This document shows positions 1-10,838 of a DNA stretch of 64,000 nt, piece by piece. Every line of letters starts with the position of its first letter. Position 1 is the first letter of the stretch. Location of the stretch: the NCBI GenBank assembly GCA_037577475.1, contig CM075189.1:12640839-12704838 (forward strand), in the 5' to 3' direction. The position numbers and the translations under genes were made by a program. Below the pieces are notes generated by a model. That model had not been told where the DNA came from and ran no database searches. It worked only from the letters and a program-made list of their open reading frames with translations. The stretch is from Chaunax sp. Z400. Lineage: Eukaryota; Chordata; Actinopteri; Lophiiformes; Chaunacidae.

Positions 1-1160
1 TTGTTGTTTGCTGCTAAGCCTTGACAGAACTGCCATACAGCTTCTTTTTTTTAGAATTCTACCTTTTCATTGCAGTTTTTAGGCCCGAAGAGCTGCGAGT
101 CGTTCATACACTGTGATCGAAGCTCACAACTGATCTAAAACGATGAATTCAAAAGGTCTTTGTTTCCTTTTTTAGCCCTCTGTTTGAAGCCCATTCAACA
201 GTTTAAACATGTCAGGAGGTGAAACCATTTTTTCAAAACCGCACAGTTAAACGTTGATGCACGTATTTTCTCAACTAATTTCCCATTCACTAAACAACCA
301 CTGTGTTGTTGTTGTTGTTTTTTCCCTTAACCTCCGTTCTCTTTTTCCCCGAGACGGAATGAGGTGTTTGAAGCTGCAGCTGCTTTCACAGCTTCCCCTC
401 TGCAGAGAGAAAAGAGGCAGAGAGGGAGGAGAAAGAGAGTAAATGTAGGAGCAACAGAAATCAGAAACAGCAGAAGAAGAACAGTGAGCCGTGTGTGCTG
501 TCTGCACTGAGCTTATGTATACAGATAAAAGTGATTGTTCAGGGGAAATGCATTCATTATGTATTGGAGAAACCCTGAATGAAAATCAGCCGACCCCCCC
601 ACCAAGAGAAAATAGTGCAGAGAGAGCTTCAGAGAGGCAGACGTTGTGGTGCCTTCAATGCACAGAGACCACATTCATCACAAGGACTATTATGTCGTAA
701 ATGAACTTAAAACCTACCTGAAGGTCTGTCTGTTCTGAATTGAATTTGTGTTGCAACATTTGATTTTGATTTTGATCTATAGCAATGAGCTAATTCTTTA
801 TCCAGAAAATAGGCAAGACTAATTACCTGAAATTAAAAAAGAAATCCATTTTAGACGTTTAGACATCACAACATGGGTTTCTGCATGATTTAGAACAGAG
901 AAACCATTTATAGGTTATTTTCTAATATGTTCTGGTGTTAAATAAATGACTCAGTTGACATCAGCTGATAGAATATTAAGAATGGCTATTCACTTTAATA
1001 GTTTGAATACCATACAGGATAACAATACTGATGTAATACAGGCAGTAGGCTAATCAGTTTTCATTGCAACTATGATTCTAAACCATTTAAAACCCTTAAA
1101 GAGACAGCGTACCCCCAAACTCAAAAATACACTTTATTCCTCTTACATGCAATTCTATTT
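1..1160. other. Non-coding, no recognised feature
   Basis: I see no exon or RNA gene. A GA-rich patch occupies about 405-480. A segment at 1097-1131 resembles the end of a common teleost non-autonomous element (aaagagacagcgtaccccca). Confidence 0.6.
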
Positions 1161-1163
1161 ATC

Positions 1164-1360
1164 CATAAAAGCCCTTTTCACACAGTGTGTTGAAGTCGGG
1201 ACTGTAGCGCCTTTATCCCACCATGCCGTTCTGTATTTAATGTTACGAAGGTGTCGCACCTGTATCACGGCAACAGAGGCAGTTAAAGGGTGAAATCAGA
1301 CGTCAGCCAGCGAGGTGGTAAGACAGGATGAGGGTGTCACATTTTGATGCTGAATTAAGA
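1164..1360 (+). mobile_element. MITE-like fragment, copy 1
   Basis: It starts with agcccttttcacacagtgtg and continues with a diverged version of the element at 2119-2580, including the shared blocks ggcagt and tgtcacattttgatgc. It ends without the expected right terminus, so it is partial. The family is a common fish non-autonomous DNA element; the superfamily is not certain. Confidence 0.5.
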
Positions 1361-1842
1361 ATTAAAATACGACTGTACCAATATTTTGTTGAGAGTAAAC
1401 CAACAAAGGCGTCATAGAACAGTGTCTGTGTTGCAGCACTGTTGCACGATAGTAGGGGTCATGATTAAACCCACTCACAAATATAACTGTAAAAGAGATT
1501 TTGAGTCTCAAGAAAGAAACTCAAAAAAGGATGTGATGTTTGAAGTATAAACACTCCCAAATCAATACCCATCACTGTCTCTTAGTTGATGGAAAAGACA
1601 GCAAATCTGAATTATTAGGAAGGATTCCTTCATAACGATGAAGAGACGGGAGATTAACAGACACACGGCTGATGGATGAGTGATGACAAAAACACTGAGG
1701 ACAAAACGGCTCATTATCACAGACAAAAGACTGAGGACAATGAGACGTTACACACAAACACTCACTCTCTCCTGAACACTTAGTAATGAAATACATTCAT
1801 TCTGTGTATGCTGCTGTGTACAGCTTAGTTAATGCACTACCA

Positions 1843-1843
<1 letters not shown>

Positions 1844-1876
<33 letters not shown>
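1844..1876 (+). repeat. (CA)n microsatellite
   Basis: Uninterrupted dinucleotide tract of about 16 units. Confidence 0.98.
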
Positions 1877-1878
<2 letters not shown>

Positions 1879-1998
1879 CTGCAGCTTTCTTAGATTTCAT
1901 CTGAATGGAAGACATGATGGATCAGCTGTTATGAATAGTTATGAATTCACAGTGGAATCTAAAACAATGGTGTCTAAATCTAAAAAGAAGGTCTGGTT

Positions 1999-2028
1999 TG
2001 TGTGTGTGTGTGTGTGTGTATGTGTGTA
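1999..2028 (+). repeat. (GT)n microsatellite
   Basis: About 15 GT units with one interruption (tatg). It lies 120 bp from the CA tract, so the two form an inverted dinucleotide pair. Confidence 0.95.
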
Positions 2029-2118
2029 CTAGAATTCATCATATTGTGGGGACTCGCCTCCACTGGAGGCTGATATAGTGTCATTTGAGTCACTGTTGAT
2101 GGATGATGATGACTCTGT

Positions 2119-2580
2119 AGCCCTTTTTACACAGCCTGTTCAAAGTGGCACTGTAACACCTTCATTAAACCTTTCTATATAAAAGGTAAGAATAATGGGG
2201 GGGTCATTGTTGTTCCGACTCTGAGCTGGCATTGGAGGCAGTAGCAACACAGAATTGGCGTGTGTAAAATGAGCGAGTCAGCAGTTTGGGAGAGGAGTGT
2301 GACATTTTGATGCCATGTTATGTGTGCAGGCCATAATGGGGATATTTTAAAATGCAGCTTGCAGCAGTTAGCAGCTAACTCAAAGGAGAAGAACAGCAAG
2401 TAGCTGTCAGCACATTGGGGAGGAAGCATTACTGGATGCATATGTAAAATGTTACACTAAGCATAGATGCTGTTGAGTGGTGCGTCATGAATAACACCGG
2501 GACTGTGGGAAAAAACATCTAGACCATGTAAGAAGTCTTTCTTGTGGTGGTTCTGTACGATCTTTTATGTGAAAGGGGCT
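2119..2580 (+). mobile_element. MITE-like element, copy 2 with inverted ends
   Basis: The left end reads agccctttttacacag. The right end (about 2569-2580) read inward is agcccctttcac, so the ends are inverted repeats. The interior has no coding capacity. Homology to the 1164-1360 fragment is clear at tgtgacattttgatgc. I could not identify an unambiguous target-site duplication. Confidence 0.55.
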
Positions 2581-3056
2581 CATGTGTGTTCTATGTTTCA
2601 AATATGGAGTCCCATAGACTAATGTCTGCACAGGATGAACCGTCTATCTTATGGTTAAGGCTTGGTTTTAGGTTTAGGGTAACTCGAGTTTAGGGTTAAG
2701 CAAAACCTCCTTATCTACACCTTTCTTGTGTCACTTCTTTAATTTAATAATGCAGAGATTACCCAGGTGTGTGGACCTGACAGTTTGCAGGATATGAACC
2801 ATCCTCCAGTCTTAGTCTGTTTCTATTCTATTTCTTTCTAAATCAACACCACAGAATAACTTCACAGTAGTGATGCAGCAAATCCACATCGGAGGAGCTA
2901 AAAAAAAAAAAAAACTCAGTAGATTCTGCAGCACAAACAAAACCGGAGAGTCCAACATTGTTTGTTATTGTTCTTCTGTCCATACGCACAATTTAGGCTG
3001 GAACCGTAACAGGCATGCATGAAACCCCTGCTGTGTTGTCATTGTTTTCAGAAGAG

Positions 3057-3237
3057 CTGAGTTTTTCTGCATTTACACGGCAATGATATGGTGGTATTTC
3101 TGACAGATTAGACTCTGGAGCCTGGTTTCATTGCACTTTTAGGCCCACAAAACATCTTTGTTGTGTAAACGAACAACTAAAACACAACAAAAAATTACCG
3201 TTTTAGGGTAAAACTGTTGCTGTGTAAATGGCCCCTA
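3057..3237 (+). mobile_element. MITE-like fragment with gtgtaaa/tttacac ends
   Basis: A segment running from tgcatttacacggcaatg to gctgtgtaaatggcccct has the organisation of a common percomorph non-autonomous element, with gtgtaaacgaac in the middle. The left boundary may lie up to 100 bp further out. No coding capacity. Confidence 0.45.
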
Positions 3238-3293
3238 AGACTGGCTTAGGCTAGCTTCTAGTTATGCTATCAGCTAGGAAGAGTGGCTACTGC

Positions 3294-3330
<37 letters not shown>
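3294..3330 (+). repeat. (TTA)n microsatellite
   Basis: About 12 trinucleotide units. A shorter (ATC)n tract follows at 3475-3492. Confidence 0.97.
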
Positions 3331-3499
3331 GTATTGTTATTGTAGTAGTTCATATAGATAGTATTTTTTTAAATATAATATTTTAATTATTATTTATAGC
3401 TGTTATTATTGTTGCTTCTCTCTCTGCCAGTTGTTGAGATGATGATTTTAGTGGGGATTAAAAGTGTAATGCTAATCATCATCATCATCATCAGCGTCT

Positions 3500-5760
3500 T
3501 GGATTACTAACCAGATAAAGTATCAGAGTAGCCTGATACTCTTTTTCTGGGATACTCTTCTTCTTCTTTTTTTTTGGAATACAGTCTCATCCTGTTGACA
3601 GGACTCTTGACTTGCATCTCATTCGTCAACTCTCCAGCCATGTTCTCTGATCTCGAGCTTTCTCTGATGTGAGACAGAGAGAACAACATCAAACACACAA
3701 GCCTCGCTGCCTTCTGAGCTTTCCTAAAGAGAAAGACCGACGTCTTCACTCCAAGGACTGAATAAGAAGAGGGAGATGAAAAAGACGCCGGGCTTTACTG
3801 AAGCATTTTGAACTTTTGACCTTCTTGCTGTGTGGAATATTGGCTTAATTTATGAAACACATCCTGTGTCAGTAAAACAAGATGAACAGGATACCTTAAA
3901 GGTCTCTTCAGACACAAAGCTCATCTGTAAGAAAGCCTGATGACGATGAGAAAGTGAGTCAGAGTCGATACTTAAACATTGAATGGTGAGAAATTTGATC
4001 CTCGGTCTTCAGCAGGAAACAAACGAGCTGATGAAGAGGTTTGAGGCAGTGCAGGGAAGAATTATCATCTTTATAACTTGTGCTTATAGATGTTTTAGTT
4101 TATTGAAGGCATCAATTTGTGCTAAATATTTGTGAAAAAAAACTTGTTTTTTTAAAGGCATGGATTAAATTCAAGAGTTTGCAAGTCAGTCAGTGCATTT
4201 ACTGGAAGGATAGAGTTTATATACACCAAACCAATACCATAGAATACGTCTCTGAATAGTGTGTGTGATTCTCAATAGAAGGGAGACTGTGCACACAAAA
4301 CAGAATACTAATCTGTGGCAGGCAGAGATGTTGTGGCTGCACACATAAATAAATGAATGGGAAACCCTGACCCTGACTTCTTTGTGAAGATGAATGCTAT
4401 TGAGAAATGTTGAATACAGCGCTGACTGACAGTAGACACTGACCCTGCCTCCAGTCTTATTATCCTCAGGTCTGTTTCCATTGGATCTGACAGTCCTTTC
4501 AAACCTGCTCCCATTGGATTTATCCACATCTGTAAGAGGTTAAGGTAAGATTCCCATCAGTCCAAACCCTTTAAAGGGTCTAACCCTTGTGATATGCTGC
4601 ATGTAGGAAGTCCAGTCTGTCAAACAGTTGTTCGTTTGCAAGATTCTGAACTTCAGGACTGCAACTAGTGCCTATACAGCAACTCATTTAACAGATCAGC
4701 ACATTTAAAAAGGGCTGCGATGCTCACAAAGGCTTCTGCCCAGCACAAATGAACTAAATTGAAATGGAAATGGAAACCATTAACTTGGATCTTCAATGAT
4801 CATTCCATCATTCCAGAGTATTCACTTACCTCTGCCATATTATCTCACTCTGTCGTACTGTTGAATTTTGAGCCTACTCAATAAACTTGTACAGAATATT
4901 AAGACTTGACTGTCTCCATTTTCCTGGTGGAACTTTCCACATATTCCCACCACCTGGTCCTCCTCCATCCGACACACCTGCTCCTCCTTCCCTCGTTAAG
5001 CCCCAGTGTATTCATGCTACCATCAGCTATCCTCCGTTTTCCTTCCAGCCATAAACCTGCCATGTTATCAGTGTTTAAATTTAGCTGCTGCTGTTCCACT
5101 TGCTTCTGTAGATGGGGGTTTTTTTTCTAATGGAGGAATTACAGATCAGTCTTTCTGACACTCATGGAATAAATTGTAAATTTTTGCTGATCAGTTGCCA
5201 GCCTTAATGTCGGTCATCATTTTATCTCCGTGTTTGAGTGTTTGTGGACTTTAAGGCAGCTTTTAAAAGGTGAAAGACAACATAAGTCACGCTGTGTCAG
5301 AAATCCTACACATGGATGTAAAAACAAAGAGCTTTAGAGGGAAGTTAAAACCTACATGACTTTCTCACCTTTATCGCTGCCACTGCATAGATGATAATAA
5401 ACTACACAGTGACTTTATTTTGCACATTTCTGATCAAGATTACAAAGTCCTTTATGGGCTATAATTAGAAATAGTGCTTCCATTGTGTATAATTGAATTA
5501 CATACTTTACTTTACACTGATATATTGCATGGGATGCATTGTATTTTCCAGAATAGGGGAATGTTTCCCCGACTTCTAGCATTTGGAATTGTGTGTTTAT
5601 CATCAGTAGATAATTATGTCTAAACAAAAATATGAATTTCCATATGATCTGGATCTATTTTTCACCTGCATTTAACTTCTAACGTTTCACAGATTCATGA
5701 AATCCATTTGAATGATTCTGAATGATCTCAGCTACATATTGGCATCATGTCTCTCTCTTC
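3500..5760. other. Non-coding, no recognised feature
   Basis: Both strands carry only chance frames of up to 113 codons. I recognise no protein, splice-bordered exon, RNA or transposon. Confidence 0.55.
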
Positions 5761-5770
5761 AGAGGGAACA

Positions 5771-5890
5771 CCAAGGCATTCCCAAGCCAGCCTTCCACCC
5801 GTCCTGGGTCTATCCCGGGGTCTCCTCCCAGTGGGACATGCCCGGAATACCTCCCCCAGGAAGGTGTACGGGGTGCATCCGGATTTGAGG
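5771..5890 (-). mobile_element. LINE 3'-end fragment
   Basis: It is homologous in reverse complement to the LINE 3' end at 42915-43145. Both share the blocks for ctgggtctaycc, tcctcccagt and cccgga. It corresponds to the C-terminal GRPR-type coding region of a very common teleost non-LTR retrotransposon. The copy is short and its frame is broken. Confidence 0.65.
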
Positions 5891-5895
5891 GGTTT

Positions 5896-7110
5896 TCCAA
5901 AGTTGTTCCTGAGGTTCTAAATCATTTAGATCACTGCTTTTCATTGGAGTGCCATGACTTTTTTTTATGTGTTCAGTGCATTTAGACATATCAAAAATTA
6001 CAGCACAGCATTTCAGTGATTTCTCGTCTCATTTAACTTGAACCTTATGATGGATTTATTAGTTTCCCCTAAGAAAGATTTGATGGAGGGAAACATTCAA
6101 CATGTCCTCCATGATGGCCTCTTACACGTCCACTTTGGGATAATTAGTTTTTTTTCTGCACAGTGAAGGGCTGCACAAGGCTGTATCAATATTCTGAACA
6201 GTGTGTTCTCTAAAACAATTTTCAAGTGGCTTCCAGGGAACATGGACTCGTGGTTCATTAACCTCCAGAGAACAAGTAGCCTCGTATTAAAAAGCTTAAA
6301 TACACTTTACAGTCCAGAGGGATTCATAAAGGAACTATAAAGGCTGCATTTACCCCACAAGGCTTCAGGCTTCAATCCAAACTGAAGCAGCTAAAATCTA
6401 ACAAACCAAGTAAGACTTTTACTTATAAAACCACCATAGTCGCTCTTCAGGGGGCATTTCAGGAGCCAATCAGATTTCACCTGGGGCCAGTGCCCCTCTG
6501 GCCCCGCCCCTGCATCCGCCCATGATTGATGGATGGATGTCATGCTATAACTGGTTAAACATGCATCATATTTTACTTGACAGGAGGAAAACATGATTCG
6601 ATTTTCATTTTTATTTTCAAGGATACAAAAAATAGATTTGTTGATCATTTTTCTTTGCAAATTATTTTCAAAATGAGCCTGGATGTGAGCGAAAGGGTTC
6701 ATTCATTCCAATATAATTAATAAAAAAGCACACTGGGCTGTATGTTGGCTGCAGTTCTGATATATGAGTATATACAGTGCAGCAGAGTGTGAAATATGCA
6801 GCATATCTGAGCGCACACCTTGACGACATGTGTTGAGTAACATTTGATGGCAGACAGATTCCCTGGTTTGTTCCATCACACAGATCTGCCTTTAAAAACA
6901 ACTAATCCTTCCTGCATGAGTCACAATGCGTGACGGACATTGGCACCGTGTTTATGCAAATAACTCCTTTGGTTCTGCTGCAGGACACGACAAAGCCAGG
7001 AAAACACAAAGCCTGGCATTTCCTCTCTGTCTATGACATTCACAGGGATGATAAACGCGGCTGTGTAACCCATTGGAGACTCGTTCCAAAAACTCTTTCC
7101 GATTGAACTG
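5896..7110. other. Non-coding with one short hAT-family fragment
   Basis: The only recognised content is 6448-6521, which in reverse complement matches the left end of the hAT-like element at 45243 (ggccagtgcccctctggccc region). The rest shows nothing recognisable. Confidence 0.55.
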
Positions 7111-7117
7111 TCAGGGC

Positions 7118-7157
7118 GAGGCACGGTGAGGCATGGTGAGGCACGGTGAGGCACAGC
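7118..7157 (+). repeat. 10-bp minisatellite, four units
   Basis: Four tandem copies of GAGGCACGGT-type units with single-base variants. The following (AGG)n and G-run at 7270-7300 are separate. Confidence 0.9.
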
Positions 7158-7269
7158 ACCAAGTTAAACCCCTTATTTTTCCTGTTTGGTTTCTGCCTTT
7201 TCGCCCTGCTGCCATGTTTTCTGGTAGCCAGCTCACGGATGGGCACAGACATGCATAGCCAATGAAAAA

Positions 7270-7300
7270 GAGGAGGAGGAGGAGGAGGGGGGGGGGGGGG
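7270..7300 (+). repeat. (AGG)n tract ending in a 15-bp G-run
   Basis: A purine-only tract of AGG units passes directly into an uninterrupted run of G. Such sequence can form G-quadruplexes in principle. Confidence 0.9.
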
Positions 7301-8078
7301 TTACGGCAACCACGATGCACCTGTGTCTCTCATCGCTGAATCAATTTCACAACGAGGACCCAGACGTGTCATCAGCTTATGTGAGTCATTCATTGTAAAT
7401 GAGAGCTCCAGCCTGGGGAATAAATTGGCATCTTCCCTTTTATTAAAAAGCCGGTCCTATGAAATCAAAACACTTTTATCAAATCACTCTGACATCTAAA
7501 ACATTTTGGCTTTGACAAAAAAAATGTAATGCAGGAGAGGAAAATGAGCGTCCTCATCTGGAAGGTGCATGACATCAAGTTGTCACAGCTGATTTATTTA
7601 TGCAGCTGTTTGTGTCAGAACAATATTTTTATTGCTGTTTGTCGGGTTTTAATGAAAACACAAATGATATTAAAGCCTTTAGGCTGTTATGAAAAACATT
7701 AATGTCCTCCTAGCAGCCATAGTGTAAATCCCCCCCCATCCTTCATTAACAATAGTTTTTATCAAGCTTAGGCAGAACTGACAAGAGAGCCTCATTTTCA
7801 TCTTATCTCTGTACATTAAATCTGTTACTTCTCTTTTCTATGCAGCATTTATATTTGCAAAGGTTTGTGGGAAATTATGGAAGCTTTAAAGGGGCATTAA
7901 GTGTTCTGTGTTTTTATGAACCTGCTCAACTTAATTGCTGTAATTAGTGTGAGATGTGGACGAGGGCGTGAAGCAAGGATTCCTCAGGAGATGAAGGTCG
8001 TCTGATGCAGAAGTATTTATTGCAGATTCGTGTGCATCAAGGAGAATTAAAGATGAGCAACACGAACTTCAACAAGTG

Positions 8079-8080
<2 letters not shown>
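7301..8080. other. Non-coding, no recognised feature
   Basis: Single-copy looking sequence without recognisable exon, RNA gene or transposon. Confidence 0.5.
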
Positions 8081-8127
<47 letters not shown>

Positions 8128-8139
8128 TGTTTGTGTGTA

Positions 8140-8219
<80 letters not shown>

Positions 8220-8244
8220 TGTGTTTGTGTGTATCTGTGTGTGT
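8081..8244 (+). repeat. (GT)n microsatellite, 164 bp, interrupted
   Basis: GT units with ttgtgtttgtgtgtatctg interruptions that occur near the middle and again, in similar form, near the right end (8217-8238). The Cys-Val and His-Thr frames here are repeat translations. Confidence 0.98.
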
Positions 8245-9232
8245 TCTTCTCTGCAGGTTACGCCTCCTCTCCTCTCCACCTGCTGTGGAGAGAACCTGCA
8301 GCTGAAGCCAGTTTGCAATAGAGACTCCAATAATTAGGTCAGACTAAGCAGCAGAGTATCTACAAACATTAGATGTTTGAGGCTCTGCAAAGCTGCGTGT
8401 ACTGAGCCAGAACTACTGCAGTGGCTCAGAGGCTTTTTATTTCTTTTTATTATCACCCTTGAGAATATTGGTTGCTCTGGGTCAATGCTATTGATTTGAA
8501 GTCCACCACTGTTGCCTGGATCAGAATCCAGGCTGACGGCTCATCCTGTGCTTCGATACAGAGGGAAGCTGTGAAGAAGGCATAAACCAAAGCTGAATGG
8601 CTCGAAAAAAATATACATCCCCTGTGGCATTTCATCCAGATAGGCCAGGGTCTGTGAGATATAATATCTGTAATAAATAGCTTGCTATGAAAGATACCTT
8701 TAAAGGCCTCGACTGGAGACAAAATGTCTGAGAAGAAGGTCAGAGTCCAGGTCATTAGTCTTTAATGAAGAGATTCTCCATTACATTTTCCCAGTTCATG
8801 CAGATGCAGCAGCCCCCCATCCTTCAAACTACATTTTTAATCTGTTTTATTCATTTTTTTATTGCAAAAAAGACAGATAACCTTTGAGAGAAAAACACTC
8901 ATCGTCATTGGAGAAGGAGACTCAAGGTTTGGATTAACAGGTTTTTTGGAATGATCTCTGCTCACAGCACCTTTTGGCTGTTCAGCCAGAGCAGCTGGGA
9001 GGAGAGGAACGAGAGCCAGGATGGGAGCCGTGCCAGCACAGCGTGAACCTGGCCAGGCAACGGAAAATCAGAGACTGTTGTGGCCAAATATTTACAGAGA
9101 CCTGTCTCCACAGCAACATGCCGGATGATGTCGTATCAAATGTCCTTATTAGTTTTTTATCAACATTATTTGTTTGTTTTTTAGCCAAGTTTTTAGCATT
9201 TTAGTCGAAGGAAACTGTAAGAATTGTGTATA

Positions 9233-9267
<35 letters not shown>

Positions 9268-10680
9268 TCTGCCGTGCAACCCTGCATGAATAAATTACTG
9301 ATCGATTAAAACTATTCATCTACTGCCTATAGAATAGGAATTTCTTCTTGTGCAAAGCGCTCTTTAAAACTCACTTATTCTTCCCAGAGCCGATGCTGCT
9401 TAAACGACTGAGACTCAAACTGTGCTGATGTCCCGATCTGTTGACTGAAGCACATGAAGGCGGCGGGTCCTGTCAGGTTACATCCACATCAGGCTGAGAA
9501 GAGGTTCACCGTCCCGGTGGGGGATGATGCGCGGCGGCTCGTCAGACTCTGTCGTAGATGAACGTCAAACCAAAAACCTCCCTTTGATGATTCATAGCCG
9601 CTGTGGGTGCTGACAATCGGCACCCGTGGGACCTTATGCATGTTCCAAATCTCTGCTGCTGACAACACCAGCTTTGTAACATCTGTTTGAGTGCTGAAGC
9701 AGACATATCTCCGTTTAAACAGTTCCCTCATAATGGGTTAAAAATTCAAAAGAGAATCAGGAGTGAGAGATTATTTTTTAAAGTGGTTTTGGGGGATTTA
9801 TACAAATGAGAAGTTTACATAGTTCTGGAGAGGCTTGACGGTGCAGCGCTACTTTTTAACAGCCAGAAGAAGTGCATGATCACATTAGCATATATTACAT
9901 CAGGGCTTTTTTGTGTGAATCCGATACTTCCAGCAGGGAAGAGTCTGTGTTTGTTTCAAGCAGACAGTCGATGAACTTATTCTGCAAGGTGTGAAAAAGC
10001 CTCTACTAAGAATATCAGTTCATTCTTTCTGCACAGTGAGGCTGTGTCATTTCAAAGCAGCCATGTTAACACCAAGCACTTAGATCTCCACAGCTCTGCG
10101 GAGCACGACTTCAATCCGAATAGAGTCTTTTGTTCTAACTTGACGGGGAACACAAGTAACTATACAGGTTGGAAATCTAAGACGACGGCTGCTGAATATT
10201 TCAGCTGAGTTTTCATTATGAAGATGTTAACTTGGGAGAAAAACTTTCAGAGGAGGATGTTGTGTTGTTTAAGCCTTTGACACGGCGATACACTGAGCTT
10301 CTGAACAGCAACAGCAAATATCTGTGAGAATGATTTGAATCAGGTCATCTGACGGCAACGTGCAACTTCCAGGCCTTTGGTCGTTGTTTGTGTCCTGTGT
10401 GAAAATATAAGTGAATGACTCATTATAACAGTTTTAATGAACATCATGTGCACAACTGGTTTCAATGCAATCTTTTCCTAAACCCAACCAAGGAGTTTTA
10501 TTGCCTAAACTCCAACAAACTACAACTTTAGGTCAAGTAAGGACTTTACATCCAAAACTGATCAAACTTTGTGATGTGGACTTTCTTAAATGGCATGTAA
10601 AAAAGCTTAAAATGCCTGAAATGACACGCGGGATGTTGTTGTGCGGTTTATACCCATGAGATCACGTTGTATTTTTCCCA
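8245..10680. other. Non-coding; one interspersed-repeat fragment and a TA tract
   Basis: 8987-9063 shares a block (ctgggaggagaggaa) and flanks with 11684-11780 in reverse complement, so both are copies of an unclassified interspersed repeat. (AT)n occupies 9236-9264. No exon is recognised. Confidence 0.5.
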
Positions 10681-10838
10681 CAGAGTCAGGTCCAGAGCCA
10701 GGTCCAGAGCCAGAGCCAGAGCCAGGTCCAGGTCCAGAGCCAGAGCCAGAGCCAGGTCCAGAGCCAGGTCCAGAGCCAGGTCCAGAGCCAGGTCCAGAGC
10801 CAGGTCCAGGTCCAGAGCCAGAGCCAGGTCCAGAGCAG
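10681..10838 (+). repeat. Hexanucleotide minisatellite (CCAGAG/CCAGGT)
   Basis: About 26 tandem hexamers of two variants, CCAGAG and CCAGGT, partly alternating as a 12-bp higher-order unit and partly in runs. In one frame this reads as Pro-Glu/Pro-Gly repeats, but the flanking frame has no recognisable coding sequence or splice context, so I treat it as non-coding. Confidence 0.93.

Noticed and set aside
8005..8337. Long Cys-Val or His-Thr open frames (also at 15814-16072, 18744-19116, 31589-31919, 63062-63390)
   Set aside because: They are translations of (GT)n or (CA)n microsatellites on either strand and in several frames.
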